64,000 nucleotides of DNA from Haemophilus haemolyticus (lineage in GTDB: Bacteria > Pseudomonadota > Gammaproteobacteria > Enterobacterales > Pasteurellaceae). The translations under genes and the position numbers were made by a program. Position 1 is the first letter of the stretch. Every line of letters starts with the position of its first letter. Below, piece by piece: positions 37,974 to 49,009 of this stretch. The notes under the pieces were generated by a model. That model was not told where the DNA came from. It ran no database searches and was given only the letters and a program-made list of their open reading frames with translations. The stretch covers positions 1 to 64,000 of the forward strand of contig NZ_CP031240.1 in assembly GCF_003351405.1 (NCBI RefSeq), in the 5' to 3' direction.

Positions 37974-39482
37974 ATGTCAGAACAAGAAGTTAAAGAATTA
38001 GATCTCAATGGCGAAATGCTCGTTCGTCGTGAAAAACTAGCCGCACTACGTGCAAAAGGTAATGCATTTCCAAACAAGTTTCGTCGTGATGCGCTCGCAC
38101 AAGATTTGCACAATCAATATGATGCAGAAGACGGTGAAATCTTAAAAGAGAAAGGCGTTGAAGTACAAGTTGCCGGCCGAATTATGACTCGCCGCGTAAT
38201 GGGTAAGGCGACATTTATCACCATTCAAGATATGAGCGGTAAAATCCAGCTTTATGTTGCACGCGATAATTTGCCTGAAGGCGTTTATAAAGATGACATT
38301 GGTACTTGGGATTTAGGGGACATCGTTGGCGTTAAAGGCACTCTATTTAAAACAAAAACCGATGAACTCACAGTGAAAACCACTGAAGTTCAACTTTTAA
38401 CTAAAGCACTTCGCCCATTACCAGATAAATTCCATGGCTTAACCGACCAAGAAGTTCGCTATCGCCAGCGTTATTTAGATTTAATTTCTAACGAAGAATC
38501 TCGCCGCACTTTTATTATTCGTTCTAAAGTTGTCGCGGGTATTCGTGAATATTTCATTTCTAAAGGCTTTATGGAAGTAGAAACGCCAATGTTACAAGTG
38601 ATTCCAGGCGGCGCATCTGCGCGTCCTTTCGTGACTCATCACAATGCATTAGATGTGGATATGTATTTACGTATCGCACCTGAACTTTATTTAAAACGCT
38701 TAGTTGTTGGTGGGTTTGAACGAGTATTTGAATTAAACCGTAACTTCCGTAATGAAGGGGTTTCTGTTCGTCATAATCCAGAATTTACCATGCTTGAATA
38801 CTACCAAGCGTATGCGGATTACCATGATTTAATGGATAACACCGAAGAACTTCTTCGTAAATTAGCGATTGATATTCTTGGTACAACTATTGTGAAATAC
38901 GGCGAATACGAATTTGATTTTGGGAAACCATTCGAACGTATTACGTTACACGATGCAACCATTAAATATGGTGCAGAAAAAGGTATCGTAAAAGAAGATT
39001 TATATGACTTTGATCGTGCAAAAGCCACAGCAGAGCGCTTAGGTATTGAAGTACAAAAATCTTGGGGTTTAGGCGGCATTGTAAATGCAATTTTTGAAGA
39101 AGTAGCTGAACATCACTTAATTCAACCAACCTTCTTAATGGCTCACCCGGCGGAAATTTCGCCACTTGCACGTCGTAATGATGAAAATCCTGATGTAACA
39201 GATCGTTTTGAGCTATTTATCGGTGGTCGTGAAATCGGTAATGGTTTCTCAGAATTAAATGACGCGGAAGATCAAAATGAACGTTTTGATGCACAAGTGG
39301 CTGCGAAAGAAGCGGGCGATGATGAAGCAATGTTCAAAGATGAAGACTTTGTTGTTGCGCTAGAACACGGCTTACCACCAACAGCTGGTGAAGGTTTAGG
39401 TATTGACCGTTTAGCAATGCTTTATGCAAATGCACCATCAATTCGTGATGTCATCTTATTCCCTGCAATGCGTCAGAAATAA
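37974..39482 (+). CDS. lysS: Lysyl-tRNA synthetase LysS (class II)
   Basis: Charges tRNA-Lys. The 502 residues have an N-terminal OB anticodon-binding domain ([21 protein letters not shown]) and a class II core with motif 2 [17 protein letters not shown] and motif 3 [12 protein letters not shown]. The frame is open to 37923, but ATG 37974 with AAAGGT gives the family start [10 protein letters not shown]. It follows prfB by 112 bp; a weak terminator-like hairpin ends it (39496-39520). Confidence 0.96.
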   Translation: MSEQEVKELDLNGEMLVRREKLAALRAKGNAFPNKFRRDALAQDLHNQYDAEDGEILKEKGVEVQVAGRIMTRRVMGKATFITIQDMSGKIQLYVARDNLPEGVYKDDIGTWDLGDIVGVKGTLFKTKTDELTVKTTEVQLLTKALRPLPDKFHGLTDQEVRYRQRYLDLISNEESRRTFIIRSKVVAGIREYFISKGFMEVETPMLQVIPGGASARPFVTHHNALDVDMYLRIAPELYLKRLVVGGFERVFELNRNFRNEGVSVRHNPEFTMLEYYQAYADYHDLMDNTEELLRKLAIDILGTTIVKYGEYEFDFGKPFERITLHDATIKYGAEKGIVKEDLYDFDRAKATAERLGIEVQKSWGLGGIVNAIFEEVAEHHLIQPTFLMAHPAEISPLARRNDENPDVTDRFELFIGGREIGNGFSELNDAEDQNERFDAQVAAKEAGDDEAMFKDEDFVVALEHGLPPTAGEGLGIDRLAMLYANAPSIRDVILFPAMRQK

Positions 39483-39495
39483 TAAAGATACAAAC

Positions 39496-39520
39496 AAAGC
39501 CCCCATTTGGTGGCTTTTTT
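39496..39520 (+). terminator. Terminator of lysS
   Basis: AAAGCC (39496-39501) pairs with GGCTTT (39512-39517), followed by TTT. Confidence 0.65.
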
Positions 39521-39530
39521 ATCGAAACAT

Positions 39531-39555
39531 AAAAAAGGGAGCTAATGCTCCCCTT
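39531..39555 (-). terminator. Terminator of mdh
   Basis: GGGAGC (39537-39542) and GCTCCC (39547-39552) flank TAAT; six T residues follow on the minus strand. Confidence 0.82.
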
Positions 39556-39568
39556 ATTTTTTTAATGA

Positions 39569-40504
39569 TTAACCATTAATAAATTTTTCACCTAATTCAA
39601 TATCTGCACGTAAAGTCGGCAACATATTTTCTAGAGCTTGTTGTTCAAAATTGCTTAATGGGCCAATTGGTAAAATTTCTTCTACACCTTCTTTGCCTAA
39701 ACGAACTGGTTGAGAGAAGAAACGAGCATATTTACCATCACCTTCAACATAAGTACATTCAACAACTGTCTCGCCACTCAATCCCTTCACTAAAGAACGA
39801 GCAAAACGTGCTGCAGCTTGTGCCATTGAAAGCGTTGCAGAACCGCCACCCGCTTTTGCATTAACAACTTCTGTACCTGCATTTTGGATACGTTTTGTTA
39901 ATGGTTCGATTTCATCTTCATTCCACTCAGCATATTGAACTTGGGAAAGTAATGGAAGAATAGTCACACCTGAGTGACCACCAATAACAGGAACGCTAGT
40001 ACGAGAAACATTTAAACCTTTTAATTCAGCCACAAAAGTTTCAGAACGTAACACGTCTAAAGTTGTCACACCAAATAATTTACGTTTGTCATAAACACCT
40101 GCTTTTTTCAATACTTCAGCCGCAATCGCAACAGTAGTATTTACTGGGTTAGTGATGATACCAACACAAGCTTTCGGGCAAGTAACCGCGACTTTTTCAA
40201 TTAAACCACGAACAATGCCTGCATTAATATTGAATAAATCAGACCGGTCCATACCAGGTTTACGTGCAACACCAGCAGAAATTAATACAACATCCGCACC
40301 TTCAAGTGCTGGAGTTGGATCCTCACCAGAAAAACCTTTCACATTCACTGCGGTTGGAATATGGCTCACATCCACTGCAACACCTGGGGTAACAGGGGCA
40401 ATATCATATAATGATAAATCTGAACCAGCAGGCAACTGAAGTTTTAGTAATAACGCTAATGCTTGACCAATACCACCTGCGGCACCTAATACTGCAACTT
40501 TCAT
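39569..40504 (-). CDS. mdh: Malate dehydrogenase Mdh
   Basis: NAD-dependent interconversion of malate and oxaloacetate. The 311 residues show the NAD loop GAAGGIG (7-13), substrate arginines Arg81, Arg87 and Arg153, catalytic Asp150 and His177 in VIGGHSGV, all with E. coli-like numbering. AAGGAG precedes ATG 40504. It is divergent from argR, and a CRP-like site lies between them, consistent with carbon-source control. Confidence 0.96.
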   Translation of the reverse strand: MKVAVLGAAGGIGQALALLLKLQLPAGSDLSLYDIAPVTPGVAVDVSHIPTAVNVKGFSGEDPTPALEGADVVLISAGVARKPGMDRSDLFNINAGIVRGLIEKVAVTCPKACVGIITNPVNTTVAIAAEVLKKAGVYDKRKLFGVTTLDVLRSETFVAELKGLNVSRTSVPVIGGHSGVTILPLLSQVQYAEWNEDEIEPLTKRIQNAGTEVVNAKAGGGSATLSMAQAAARFARSLVKGLSGETVVECTYVEGDGKYARFFSQPVRLGKEGVEEILPIGPLSNFEQQALENMLPTLRADIELGEKFING

Positions 40505-40588
40505 AAATACTCCTTATGTGTTAGTTAATTTAAGATGACCTGATTTTAAAATTTTCATCTCACAATTACAAACAGAGAAATATCATTC

Positions 40589-40604
40589 TATGATCTAGTT
40601 CACA
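40589..40604 (-). promoter_or_regulatory. CRP-like site between mdh and argR
   Basis: On the minus strand TGTGA-N6-TCATA (40604-40589), against the CRP consensus TGTGA-N6-TCACA: one mismatch. It lies about 85 bp upstream of the mdh start. Confidence 0.6.
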
Positions 40605-40659
40605 TTTCTGAGATAATTTTTTCCTTCTCTTTGCTTTTATTCACATTCAAGTTGATGAA

Positions 40660-40677
40660 AATGAATTTTTATGCAAT
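40660..40677 (+). promoter_or_regulatory. ARG box upstream of argR
   Basis: The 18-mer with TGAAT, TTTT and ATGCA matches the ArgR operator WNTGAATWWWWATTCANW with one mismatch. A second, weaker half (TATGCA, 40681-40686) follows. It lies 33 bp before the argR ATG and suggests autoregulation. Confidence 0.65.
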
Positions 40678-40709
40678 TCTTATGCAAGTTTTGACTATTG
40701 AAAAATAAA

Positions 40710-41165
40710 ATGACTGACAATTTAACTCGCGCTTTTAAAGAATTACTTAATCAAGAACGCTTTGGATCTCAAAGTGAGATTGTCGATGCCTTAAAAAAAC
40801 AAGGCTTTACAGGCATTAATCAATCAAAAATATCCAGAATGCTCACCAAATTTGGGGCTGTTCGCACCCGCAATACCAAAATGGAAATGGTTTATTGTTT
40901 ACCAGGTGAATTGAGTGTTCCTAATACCAGTAGTCCATTAAAAAATCTTGTATTAGACGTTGATTACAATGATATGTTAATTGTCATTAAGACTTCTCCG
41001 GGTGCGGCACAACTCATCGCTCGCTTACTCGATTCAATTGGAAAATCAGAAGGCATCTTAGGTACTATCGCAGGCGATGACACAATTTTTATCACACCAA
41101 CACGTGGCACAAAAATTGTCGATTTACTCAAAAATGTTCAACGTTTATTTGAAAACGCGTTGTAA
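40710..41165 (+). CDS. argR: Arginine repressor ArgR
   Basis: Hexameric, arginine-dependent DNA-binding repressor. The 151 residues contain the winged-helix part ([24 protein letters not shown]) and the C-terminal arginine-binding hexamer core ([27 protein letters not shown]). The frame is open from a TTG at 40698; ATG 40710 was chosen although neither has a clear ribosome site. Its stop shares an A with the yfcH start. An ARG box upstream points to autoregulation. Confidence 0.92.
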   Translation: MTDNLTRAFKELLNQERFGSQSEIVDALKKQGFTGINQSKISRMLTKFGAVRTRNTKMEMVYCLPGELSVPNTSSPLKNLVLDVDYNDMLIVIKTSPGAAQLIARLLDSIGKSEGILGTIAGDDTIFITPTRGTKIVDLLKNVQRLFENAL

Positions 41166-42055
41166 TGAACATTTTATTAACTGGGGGTACGGGACTTATC
41201 GGCAAAGCACTTGTTGAACAACTCTGCTTACGCAATGAACAAGTGACGATCTTAACGCGCTTAAGTACTCCGCACACTATCTCAAAGCAAAAAAATATCA
41301 AATTTATTACCGCACTTTCAGAACTCGATTTACAAGAACAGTTTGATGCCATCATCAATCTTGCTGGCGAGCCGATTTTTCATAAAGCTTGGTCGAAAAA
41401 CCAAAAATCTATTTTACGAGAAAGTCGTTTAAACCTTACCACTCAACTGGTTGAATTAATTAATCAATATCAGCAACACCCTATTTTTATTTCAGGTTCA
41501 GCGACTGGAATTTACGGCGATCAAGACGAACAAAAAATTACCGAAACAAGCAAAACAGCAAAAACCTTCACCGCACAATTATGCCAAGATTGGGAAGATA
41601 TTGCGCAACAAGCTAATGCGAGGGTTTGTTTGATTCGAACAGGCATGGTCTTTTCTAAGAAAGGAGGCGCCCTTGCTCAAATGTTGCCTTTATACAAATG
41701 GGGACTTGGCGGCAAACTGGGCAATGGAGAGCAATATTTTCCCTGGATTGCTTTGAAAGATGTGGTCAATGGCATTTTATTTTTACTCTATCATTCAGAA
41801 TGTCAAGGCTCATTTAACTTCACCGCCCCTAATCCCATAAAACAGCATAAATTTAACCGCACTTTGGCTCGAGTATTAAAACGTCCTGCCTTTGTAACCA
41901 TTCCAAAATGGATATTACATTTCATTCTTGGAGAACGAGCGAATCTATTACTCGAAAGCCAAAATGTTGTGCCTGAAAAATTACTCAACGCGGGATTTCA
42001 ATTTCAATATTCTGATTGCGAAAACTATCTAAAAGATATCCTAAAAAACAAATAA
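41165..42055 (+). CDS. yfcH: TIGR01777 family sugar-nucleotide epimerase-like protein YfcH
   Basis: A 296-residue Rossmann-fold protein of the atypical short-chain dehydrogenase group. [14 protein letters not shown] is the NAD(P)-binding loop; [20 protein letters not shown] and [13 protein letters not shown] are family markers, and the C-terminal part has the DUF1731-type segment [15 protein letters not shown]. The substrate is not known for the family. It overlaps the argR stop by one base (TAATG), so it is translated with argR. Confidence 0.82.
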   Translation: MNILLTGGTGLIGKALVEQLCLRNEQVTILTRLSTPHTISKQKNIKFITALSELDLQEQFDAIINLAGEPIFHKAWSKNQKSILRESRLNLTTQLVELINQYQQHPIFISGSATGIYGDQDEQKITETSKTAKTFTAQLCQDWEDIAQQANARVCLIRTGMVFSKKGGALAQMLPLYKWGLGGKLGNGEQYFPWIALKDVVNGILFLLYHSECQGSFNFTAPNPIKQHKFNRTLARVLKRPAFVTIPKWILHFILGERANLLLESQNVVPEKLLNAGFQFQYSDCENYLKDILKNK

Positions 42056-42089
42056 AAAAATCACCGCACTTTTTTAATGCAGTGATTTT
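42054..42089. terminator. Bidirectional terminator between yfcH and purF, containing an uptake signal
   Basis: AAATCAC-GCA and TGC-GTGATTT pair around a T-rich loop; the left arm includes ACCGCACTT (42063-42071). Confidence 0.78.
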
Positions 42090-42120
42090 TATCGGACTAA
42101 ATATCTCGCCTTATCGCAAT

Positions 42121-43638
42121 TTATTGTTCATTATAAATTTCAAGATTAGATGCTTGTTTTTCACGTTTTTTCTTTGCACTGTCGTTCCGTTGACTTGCAA
42201 TTTTGTCTAAATATTCTGGCGTGATGTCACCTGTAATATATTCGCCTGTGAACACTGAACAATCAAACCCTCTAATAGACGGATTTTCTAATTGAACAGA
42301 TTCGGTAAGTGCGGTCAGATCTTGGAAAATTAATTTGTCCACACCAATCAAATGTGCAATTTCATTAACATTTCGACCGTAAGCAATCAGCTCATCACGA
42401 CTTGGCATATCAATACCATATACATTCGGATAACGAATTTCTGGAGCAGCAGAAGCGAAGTAAATTTTCTTCGCGCCAGCTGAGCGAGCCATTTCAACAA
42501 TTTGCTCAGAGGTTGTACCGCGAACGATAGAATCGTCCACCAATAAGACGTTTTTATCTTTAAATTCAGCTTTAATGGTATTCAATTTGCGACGAACAGA
42601 ACTAATACGCTGTGCTTGTCCTGGCATAATAAACGTACGACCAACATAGCGATTTTTCACAAATCCTTGGCGGTAAGGTTTCCCTAGTACGCGGGCAATT
42701 TGTAACGCAATATCTGTGGAGGTTTCAGGAACGGGAATCACCACATCAATATTATCAATTTCATCCGCCCATTCTTTTGCAATTTTTTGTCCGAGTTTTT
42801 CGCCCATGTGAACACGTGCAGCATAAACAGAGACGCCATCAATCGTTGAATCTGGGCGTGCAAAATAAACATACTCAAAAATACAAGGATTTAGCACCGC
42901 ACTTTCAGCGCATTGCTGCGAATAAAGCTCGCCATCAAACGTCACATAAACGACTTCTCCAGGGGCAATATCGCGAACAAAGTCAAAACCCACAATATCT
43001 AAAGCGACTGTTTCAGAGGCAAACATATACTCAGTTTTGCCATTTTCTTCGCGTTTACCCAACACCAAAGGACGAATACCAAAAGGATCACGAAAAGCAA
43101 CCATGCCATGCCCAATAATCATCGCTAAACAAGCATAGGCACCACGAACATCGTTATGAGTTTTACGAACGGCATAGAAAATATCTTGTGGGTCGAGCTG
43201 ATCTTTAGGAATGTAATCGAGATGTTTAGCGAAAATATTAAGAAGAAGTTCAGAATCTGAATTAGTGTTTACGTGGCGGCGAGCTGTTTTAAAGACTTTT
43301 TCTTTTAACTCCACTGAGTTGGTTAAGTTGCCGTTATGCACCAAAGTGACACCATAGGGAGAATTCACATAAAAAGGCTGCGCCTCTGAGACGCTAGAAC
43401 TCCCCGCTGTAGGATAGCGAACATGCCCTAACCCAGCATTTCCTTGCAATCGTAGCATATGCTCTTGATGAAACACATCGCTCACTAAACCATTAGCTTT
43501 ACGTAAGCGGAAACGATTTTCATCATCAACCGTCACGATTCCCGCAGCATCTTGCCCACGATGTTGCAAAAGAGTTAATGCTGCATAAATAGATTCATTA
43601 ACCGGACTTTGGCTAACAATACCGACAATACCACACAT
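42121..43638 (-). CDS. purF: Amidophosphoribosyltransferase PurF
   Basis: First committed step of purine synthesis: PRPP + glutamine to phosphoribosylamine. The 505 residues begin MCGIVGIV, so Cys2 becomes the N-terminal nucleophile without a propeptide. [11 protein letters not shown] and [12 protein letters not shown] belong to the glutaminase half; the PRPP signature is [20 protein letters not shown] precedes the ATG, 10 bp after cvpA; the pair is probably controlled by the PurR operator at 44208. Confidence 0.96.
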   Translation of the reverse strand: MCGIVGIVSQSPVNESIYAALTLLQHRGQDAAGIVTVDDENRFRLRKANGLVSDVFHQEHMLRLQGNAGLGHVRYPTAGSSSVSEAQPFYVNSPYGVTLVHNGNLTNSVELKEKVFKTARRHVNTNSDSELLLNIFAKHLDYIPKDQLDPQDIFYAVRKTHNDVRGAYACLAMIIGHGMVAFRDPFGIRPLVLGKREENGKTEYMFASETVALDIVGFDFVRDIAPGEVVYVTFDGELYSQQCAESAVLNPCIFEYVYFARPDSTIDGVSVYAARVHMGEKLGQKIAKEWADEIDNIDVVIPVPETSTDIALQIARVLGKPYRQGFVKNRYVGRTFIMPGQAQRISSVRRKLNTIKAEFKDKNVLLVDDSIVRGTTSEQIVEMARSAGAKKIYFASAAPEIRYPNVYGIDMPSRDELIAYGRNVNEIAHLIGVDKLIFQDLTALTESVQLENPSIRGFDCSVFTGEYITGDITPEYLDKIASQRNDSAKKKREKQASNLEIYNEQ

Positions 43639-43648
43639 TTTGTGTTCC

Positions 43649-44140
43649 TTATTGATTAAGCGTTGGATTTAAAAAACTTGAACTAGCCTGAAGTTGTTGA
43701 AAGAACCATTCAATAATAAAACCAAAGTGCGGTATTAATTGAGATTCTTTCCACCAATCAGTTTGTTCAAAATTGGTGAAGGTATCCATGAAAAATAATA
43801 ACGCAGCGACAATCAGTGCACCGCGCACTAAACCAAAAATCGCACCTAACACACGATCTGTGCCACTTAAACCCGTCTTATCTACTAATTGACTAATCAC
43901 ATAATTAACTATAGCGCCCACGATTAAAGTCAGTACAAATAAAATCCCAATTGCAGTTCCATTACGAATATACATTGATTCAATTTGCGTAAGATAAGCT
44001 GCAAGATAAGGATAGAACTGGCTTGCTACAATAAATGCCACAACCCAGCTACCGAGTGAAAGCACTTCGCGTACAAAACCGCGTAATAAACTGACAAGAA
44101 TGGAAAAAGCGATAATGCCAATAATAATGTAATCGATCAT
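43649..44140 (-). CDS. cvpA: Colicin V production protein homologue CvpA
   Basis: A 163-residue inner-membrane protein with four transmembrane helices; family signature [44 protein letters not shown] and the conserved C-terminal [15 protein letters not shown]. The name is historical; its role in envelope homeostasis is not settled. The frame is open from TTG 44155, but ATG 44140 with GAGAGA at proper spacing matches E. coli. It heads the cvpA-purF operon. Confidence 0.9.
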   Translation of the reverse strand: MIDYIIIGIIAFSILVSLLRGFVREVLSLGSWVVAFIVASQFYPYLAAYLTQIESMYIRNGTAIGILFVLTLIVGAIVNYVISQLVDKTGLSGTDRVLGAIFGLVRGALIVAALLFFMDTFTNFEQTDWWKESQLIPHFGFIIEWFFQQLQASSSFLNPTLNQ

Positions 44141-44157
44141 TAAAAAATCTCTCAATG

Positions 44158-44181
44158 AAAAACGGCCGTTTAAAACGACCG
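44158..44181 (-). terminator. Hairpin at the start of the cvpA-purF unit
   Basis: Read on the minus strand, CGGTCGTTT pairs with AAACGGCCG (one G-T pair) and is followed by TTTTT. It either ends yfbV transcripts or acts as a 5' attenuator of cvpA-purF, since the predicted -10 (44186-44191) is just before it. Confidence 0.65.
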
Positions 44182-44207
44182 AGGTATTCTACAAAAATAA
44201 AGCCAAA

Positions 44208-44223
44208 AAGAAAACGTTTGCGT
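44208..44223 (-). promoter_or_regulatory. PurR operator of cvpA-purF
   Basis: Minus strand ACGCAAACGTTTTCTT fits the PurR box ANGCAANCGNTTNCNT at every fixed position. It lies directly after the yfbV stop and 17 bp upstream of a TAGAAT -10 hexamer. Confidence 0.85.
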
Positions 44224-44226
44224 AAA

Positions 44227-44670
44227 CTAAATTTCCTGCCAAAAAGCACGTTCAAATTTGCTTTGAGCTTTCTTTAAGACTTCTGCTAAATGTTGGTATG
44301 TCGGTTGATCTTGCACAAAAGGCAAGGGTTCATGTAGTTGTTTTAAGCGTTCGCAAATATCATAAAACCACACCGCACTTTGATTTTCTAATGGCGAATT
44401 TGCACGCTTGCCAAGCCAATAAAGACCTTGGAAAGGAATAAGCAAGGCAAAAAGTGCGGTCAAAATTGCAATAGAAAAGGCCATCAAATCATTTTTTGCA
44501 TAAATCTGTTGCCACACCACTGCAAATACAGCAACAAAGGGCATGAATTTTTGTGCAAAACTCGTGGCTTTCATAATGCGGTTTTCTGGGAAAATAATCC
44601 CTAATTTAGCCTCCTGTGGCCAAGTATTAATATAAATTTGTCCCCGTTTTAAAATGGAAAAAAATGCCAT
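44227..44670 (-). CDS. yfbV: UPF0208 membrane protein YfbV
   Basis: A 147-residue inner-membrane protein with two central hydrophobic helices (about residues 38-60 and 62-80) and hydrophilic ends. [21 protein letters not shown] and LGKRANSPL are family markers. In E. coli yfbV neighbours ackA and has been linked to chromosome organisation, but no activity is established. ATG 44670 with AGGTG is preferred over the upstream in-frame codon at 44691. It is divergent from ackA. Confidence 0.88.
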   Translation of the reverse strand: MAFFSILKRGQIYINTWPQEAKLGIIFPENRIMKATSFAQKFMPFVAVFAVVWQQIYAKNDLMAFSIAILTALFALLIPFQGLYWLGKRANSPLENQSAVWFYDICERLKQLHEPLPFVQDQPTYQHLAEVLKKAQSKFERAFWQEI

Positions 44671-44890
44671 AAAAACACCTTTAAAAAACAACCGTACTTA
44701 TCATACCCCAGTTTGCCTGAAATTGTCACCTTACTGAAAAAGTTTAATTTTTCAAAAAGTTCCATAAATCGTTGTCTTTTTATGCAGGGATGAATTTATT
44801 TTGTTTGTCAAAAGGTGTATCCTATGCCAGATTTTTTCAGTCCATCTACAAGGTGGATTTCCATTAACTTTAATCAAAAATAGGGTTCCC

Positions 44891-46096
44891 ATGTCAAAAC
44901 TTGTTCTTATCCTTAACTGTGGTAGTTCTTCACTAAAATTTGCAATTCTTGATCCTGCAACAGGTGAAGAAAAATTATCCGGCTTAGCGGAAGCATTTTT
45001 CTTACCAGAGGCTCGTATCAAATGGAAACTCAATGGTGAGAAAGGTAACGCAGATTTAGGCGCAGGCGCAGCTCATACTGAAGCGCTAAACTTTATCGCG
45101 TCTAATATCATGACAGATGAGCTTAAAAACTCTATCGCGGCAATTGGTCACCGTATCGTACATGGTGGTGAAAAATATACCCAATCTGTTATCGTAACTG
45201 ATGAAGTCGTTAAAGGTATTGAAGATGCTGCGCAATTTGCGCCACTTCACAATCCAGCGCACTTAATCGGTATTCGCGAAGCATTCAACGCATTCCCGCA
45301 CTTAAAAGATAAAAACGTAGTAGTTTTTGATACAGCATTCCACCAAACCATGCCTGAAGAAGCATTCCTTTATGCTCTTCCATACTCTTTATATAAAGAA
45401 CATGGCGTTCGTCGCTACGGTGCACACGGTACTAGCCACTACTTCGTTTCTCGTGAAGTCGCTGAATATGTAGGTAAACCTGCAGACCAAGTCAATACGA
45501 TTATTTGTCACTTAGGTAATGGTGGTTCTGTTTCTGTTGTACGTAACGGTAAATGTATCGATACATCAATGGGCTTAACTCCGTTAGAAGGTTTAGTCAT
45601 GGGCACTCGTTGTGGTGATATCGACCCTGCAATCGTATTCTACCTATACAAAACTTTAGGTATGTCTATGGAACAAATCGAAGAGACTTTAGTGAAAAAA
45701 TCTGGTCTTTTAGGTTTAACTGAAGTAACAAGCGACTGCCGTTATGCTGAAGATAATTACGATGACGCATCTAAACCAGAAGCAAAACGCGCTTTAGATG
45801 TATACAGCTATCGTTTAGCGAAATATATCGGTGCTTATATGGCTGTATTAGGTGATGATCACTTAGATGCGATTGCTTTCACGGGTGGTATTGGTGAGAA
45901 CTCAGCACACGTTCGTGAATTAGCATTAAATCACTTGAAATTATTTGGTATTAAAGTGGATAACGAACGCAATCTTGCGGCTCGCTTCGGTAAAGATGGC
46001 GTAATCACCACTGATGATTCAGCATTTAAAGCGATTGTTCTTCCAACTAACGAAGAATTAGTTATCGCACAAGATACCGCAAAACTTTGTTTCTAA
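44891..46096 (+). CDS. ackA: Acetate kinase AckA
   Basis: Interconverts acetyl phosphate + ADP and acetate + ATP, the energy-yielding end of overflow metabolism. The 401 residues (E. coli 400) show [34 protein letters not shown] (catalytic Asp), [10 protein letters not shown] and [13 protein letters not shown] of the ASKHA fold. The frame is open to 44801, but ATG 44891 gives the family N-terminus MSKLVLILN. pta follows 67 bp downstream after a hairpin. Confidence 0.96.
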   Translation: MSKLVLILNCGSSSLKFAILDPATGEEKLSGLAEAFFLPEARIKWKLNGEKGNADLGAGAAHTEALNFIASNIMTDELKNSIAAIGHRIVHGGEKYTQSVIVTDEVVKGIEDAAQFAPLHNPAHLIGIREAFNAFPHLKDKNVVVFDTAFHQTMPEEAFLYALPYSLYKEHGVRRYGAHGTSHYFVSREVAEYVGKPADQVNTIICHLGNGGSVSVVRNGKCIDTSMGLTPLEGLVMGTRCGDIDPAIVFYLYKTLGMSMEQIEETLVKKSGLLGLTEVTSDCRYAEDNYDDASKPEAKRALDVYSYRLAKYIGAYMAVLGDDHLDAIAFTGGIGENSAHVRELALNHLKLFGIKVDNERNLAARFGKDGVITTDDSAFKAIVLPTNEELVIAQDTAKLCF

Positions 46097-46105
46097 TTTA
46101 ACAAC

Positions 46106-46135
46106 AAACTGCCGAATTTTTCGGCAGTTTTTATT
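46106..46135 (+). terminator. Hairpin between ackA and pta
   Basis: AAACTGCCGAA (46106-46116) pairs with TTCGGCAGTTT (46120-46130), followed by TTATTT; a terminator or attenuator within the ackA-pta pair. Confidence 0.75.
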
Positions 46136-46163
46136 TATAACATATACACATTAAGGTTTAACT

Positions 46164-48299
46164 ATGTCTCGCACGATTATCCTTATCCCTGTAAGCACAG
46201 GCGTGGGTTTAACTAGCATTAGTCTGGGATTAATCCATTCTCTTGAACAAAAAGGCGCAAAAGTTGGTTTTATGAAACCTGTTTCTCAACCAAGCACAGG
46301 TGAAGATAAACTTGATCGTACAACCTCTATCATTCGCACCAGCACTAACCTTGAAACTTCTGAACCGTTTATGTTAAGCGTTGCGGAATCATTGATTGGG
46401 CAAAATCAGTCTGATGTGTTGTTAGAAAAAATTGTGGCTAATCACCAACAATTAACTAAAAACAACGATATCGTTGTGGTTGAAGGCTTAATTCCCACAA
46501 GAAAACACGGTTACGCAAATAGCATCAACTATGAAATTGCACAAGCATTAGATGCAGAAATCGTATTAGTTGCAGCACCTGCAACTGAAACCCCAACCGA
46601 ATTAAAAGATCGTGTAGAAGCAGCAGCCTCTTTATTTGGTGGTAAAAACAATCCAAATCTTTTAGGTGTAGTTGTAAATAAATTTAATGCACCCGTTGAT
46701 GAATCTGGCCGTACACGCCCTGATCTTGCTGAAATCTTTGATTCATTCCAACATAGCCATGCATGTGAAGCAGAAGTGAGCAAATTATTTGCAAATAGCT
46801 CAATCAAATTATTAGCTTGTGTGCCTTGGTCTGCAGATTTAATCGCAACACGTGCGATCGATTTAGTGAAATACTTAGGTGCATCAATTATCACTGAAGG
46901 GGATATTAACCGTCGTATCCGTGGTATCACTTTCTGCGCAAGAAGTTTACCAAATATGGTTGAACATTTTCGTGCAGGTAGCTTATTAGTCGCCTCAGCG
47001 GATCGTCCAGATGTACTTGTGGCAGCCGCTCTCGCAGCGTCAAATAGTATTGAAATCGGCGGTCTCTTATTAACTGGCGGTTACAAAATTGATGCTCAAA
47101 TCAATAAACTTTGCCAACCAGCTTTTGAAAAAGCAAAATTGCCAATCTTCCGTATTGAAGGTAATACCTGGCAAACAGCATTAAATTTACAAAACTTCAA
47201 TCTTGAAGTGCCTGTTGATGATAAAGAGCGTATTGAAAACATCAAACAATACACTAGCCAGCACTTTAATGCTGACTTTATCAATAACCTAGTTGCGGAT
47301 TCTACTCGTTTACGTCGTTTATCCCCACCAGCATTCCGTTTCCAATTGACTGAACTTGCTCGTGCTGCGAAAAAACGTATTGTTCTTCCTGAAGGTGATG
47401 AACCTCGTACAATCAAAGCAGCCGTACTTTGTGCAGAACGTGGCATTGCGGAATGTGTGCTTTTAGCAGATCCAGCATCTGTTCAACGTGTAGCTGAAGC
47501 ACAAGGTGTTAAATTAGGTAAAGACATTACAATCATTAACCCAGCAGATGTTCGTGAAAACTATGTTGCTCGTTTAGTTGAATTACGTAAAGCAAAAGGT
47601 ATGACTGAAACCGCTGCACGTGAACAACTAGAAGACACCGTCGTGCTTGGAACCATGATGTTAGAAGCAAATGAGGTGGATGGTTTAGTATCTGGAGCCG
47701 TTCACACGACTGCAAACACCATTCGCCCACCAATGCAAATCATCAAAACTGCACCAGGTAGTTCTATTGTTTCGTCTATCTTCTTTATGTTATTACCAGA
47801 TCAAGTGCTTGTTTATGGTGACTGTGCGGTAAACCCAGATCCTACAGCAGAACAACTTGCTGAAATCGCAATTCAATCTGCGGATTCTGCGAAAGCATTT
47901 GGTATTGATCCAAAAGTCGCAATGATTTCTTACTCAACGGGTACATCTGGTAGCGGTGCTGATGTAGAAAAAGTGAAAGAAGCAACTCGTATTGCCAAAG
48001 AAAAACGCCCTGATTTATTAATCGACGGCCCATTACAATACGATGCAGCTGTGATGGAAGATGTGGCTCGCTCTAAAGCACCAAATTCACCAGTAGCAGG
48101 TAAAGCAACGGTATTCGTATTCCCTGACTTAAATACGGGTAACACTACTTACAAAGCAGTACAACGTTCTGCAGATTTAGTATCTATTGGCCCAATGCTT
48201 CAAGGTATGCGAAAACCAGTCAATGACTTATCTCGCGGTGCATTAGTTGATGATATTGTGTACACAATTGCCTTAACCGCAATTCAAGCGACACAATAG
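46164..48299 (+). CDS. pta: Phosphate acetyltransferase Pta
   Basis: Interconverts acetyl-CoA and acetyl phosphate. The 711 residues (E. coli 714) have an N-terminal BioD-like P-loop domain ([19 protein letters not shown]), a central DRTGG domain, and the C-terminal catalytic PTA domain from about residue 390 ([46 protein letters not shown]). With ackA it forms the acetate pathway. It ends in a terminator made of two facing uptake signals. Confidence 0.96.
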   Translation: MSRTIILIPVSTGVGLTSISLGLIHSLEQKGAKVGFMKPVSQPSTGEDKLDRTTSIIRTSTNLETSEPFMLSVAESLIGQNQSDVLLEKIVANHQQLTKNNDIVVVEGLIPTRKHGYANSINYEIAQALDAEIVLVAAPATETPTELKDRVEAAASLFGGKNNPNLLGVVVNKFNAPVDESGRTRPDLAEIFDSFQHSHACEAEVSKLFANSSIKLLACVPWSADLIATRAIDLVKYLGASIITEGDINRRIRGITFCARSLPNMVEHFRAGSLLVASADRPDVLVAAALAASNSIEIGGLLLTGGYKIDAQINKLCQPAFEKAKLPIFRIEGNTWQTALNLQNFNLEVPVDDKERIENIKQYTSQHFNADFINNLVADSTRLRRLSPPAFRFQLTELARAAKKRIVLPEGDEPRTIKAAVLCAERGIAECVLLADPASVQRVAEAQGVKLGKDITIINPADVRENYVARLVELRKAKGMTETAAREQLEDTVVLGTMMLEANEVDGLVSGAVHTTANTIRPPMQIIKTAPGSSIVSSIFFMLLPDQVLVYGDCAVNPDPTAEQLAEIAIQSADSAKAFGIDPKVAMISYSTGTSGSGADVEKVKEATRIAKEKRPDLLIDGPLQYDAAVMEDVARSKAPNSPVAGKATVFVFPDLNTGNTTYKAVQRSADLVSIGPMLQGMRKPVNDLSRGALVDDIVYTIALTAIQATQ

Positions 48300-48321
48300 T
48301 TCAAGTAAAAACATAAAAGAA

Positions 48322-48366
48322 AATACCGCACTTTGCTCTAGGCAGTAAAAGTGCGGTATTTTTTTA
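48322..48366. terminator. Terminator built from paired uptake signals after pta
   Basis: AAATACCGCACTTT (48322-48335) and AAAGTGCGGTATTT pair over a 12-base loop and end in a run of T. Both arms are exact uptake signals (48325-48333, 48349-48357). It serves pta and convergent smrB. Confidence 0.9.
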
Positions 48367-48376
48367 TAACGTTTTT

Positions 48377-48880
48377 TTACAAATCAACTAAAATCAAAAT
48401 TGCGGCTTCGCCACCCCACTCCCTTGGTGCTTGATGTAATGCCCGAACTTTAGGATGTTGTACTAGCCAACGTGGAATTTGTTTTTTCAATGTAAAGGTG
48501 CCATAGCCCGTCATAATGCTGGCACAATCAACATGCTCATTTTCACAAGCCAGTAAAAGTGCGGCTAATTCTTGCTTAGCTTGTTCACGGGTTAAACCGT
48601 GTAAATCTAAAAACAATTCTGGGGAAAAATCTCCACGACGAAGTTGTTTTAATAAATGGGAATCTTCCCCATCACGTAAATATTTCACAACACCATCATG
48701 CTCATTCAGTAACGGCTCATATTCATCAGAAAAATAGAACAATGTATCTTCTTTTGCTCGTAATTCTTTCAATTCTATTTTTTTCTGATCACGTTTTTGG
48801 CGGGGGGCAACAAAAGTATCTTGTTTCATTGGCTTAATGCCTTTAGTTTCCGCACGGAATAAATCAAATTCGTCTTGCAT
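48377..48880 (-). CDS. smrB: Smr-domain protein SmrB (YfcN), altered active-site loop
   Basis: SmrB homologues cleave mRNA between collided ribosomes. The 167 residues align with E. coli SmrB: KQDTFVAPRQKR, YFSDEYEPLLN, LRRGDFSPELFLDLHGLTREQAKQEL split as RRGDFSPELF and LDLHGLTREQA, and HQAPREWGGEAA. The DLHG motif is intact, but where E. coli has MHGHGK this protein reads MTGYGT, losing the histidine of the family HGxG motif. Activity may therefore differ. The start ATG 48880 has a weak GAGAA site. Confidence 0.85.
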   Translation of the reverse strand: MQDEFDLFRAETKGIKPMKQDTFVAPRQKRDQKKIELKELRAKEDTLFYFSDEYEPLLNEHDGVVKYLRDGEDSHLLKQLRRGDFSPELFLDLHGLTREQAKQELAALLLACENEHVDCASIMTGYGTFTLKKQIPRWLVQHPKVRALHQAPREWGGEAAILILVDL

Positions 48881-49009
48881 TTTTTCTCATTAATTTCAAA
48901 TTTTGCGTATCATATCATAGTTCTACATTCTCATCTGTGGTATAACTACGCCAAATTTTCATACCGAATTTTATGCTAACTTTTCTACTCACTTTTATGG
49001 AGAAATGCG

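Noticed and set aside
42777..43118. 113-codon ORF opposite purF
   Set aside because: Shadow of purF; composition rich in His/Gln reflects the reverse complement, no start signal.
44141..44155. TTG start for cvpA at 44155
   Set aside because: The GAGAGA site and E. coli alignment favour ATG 44140.
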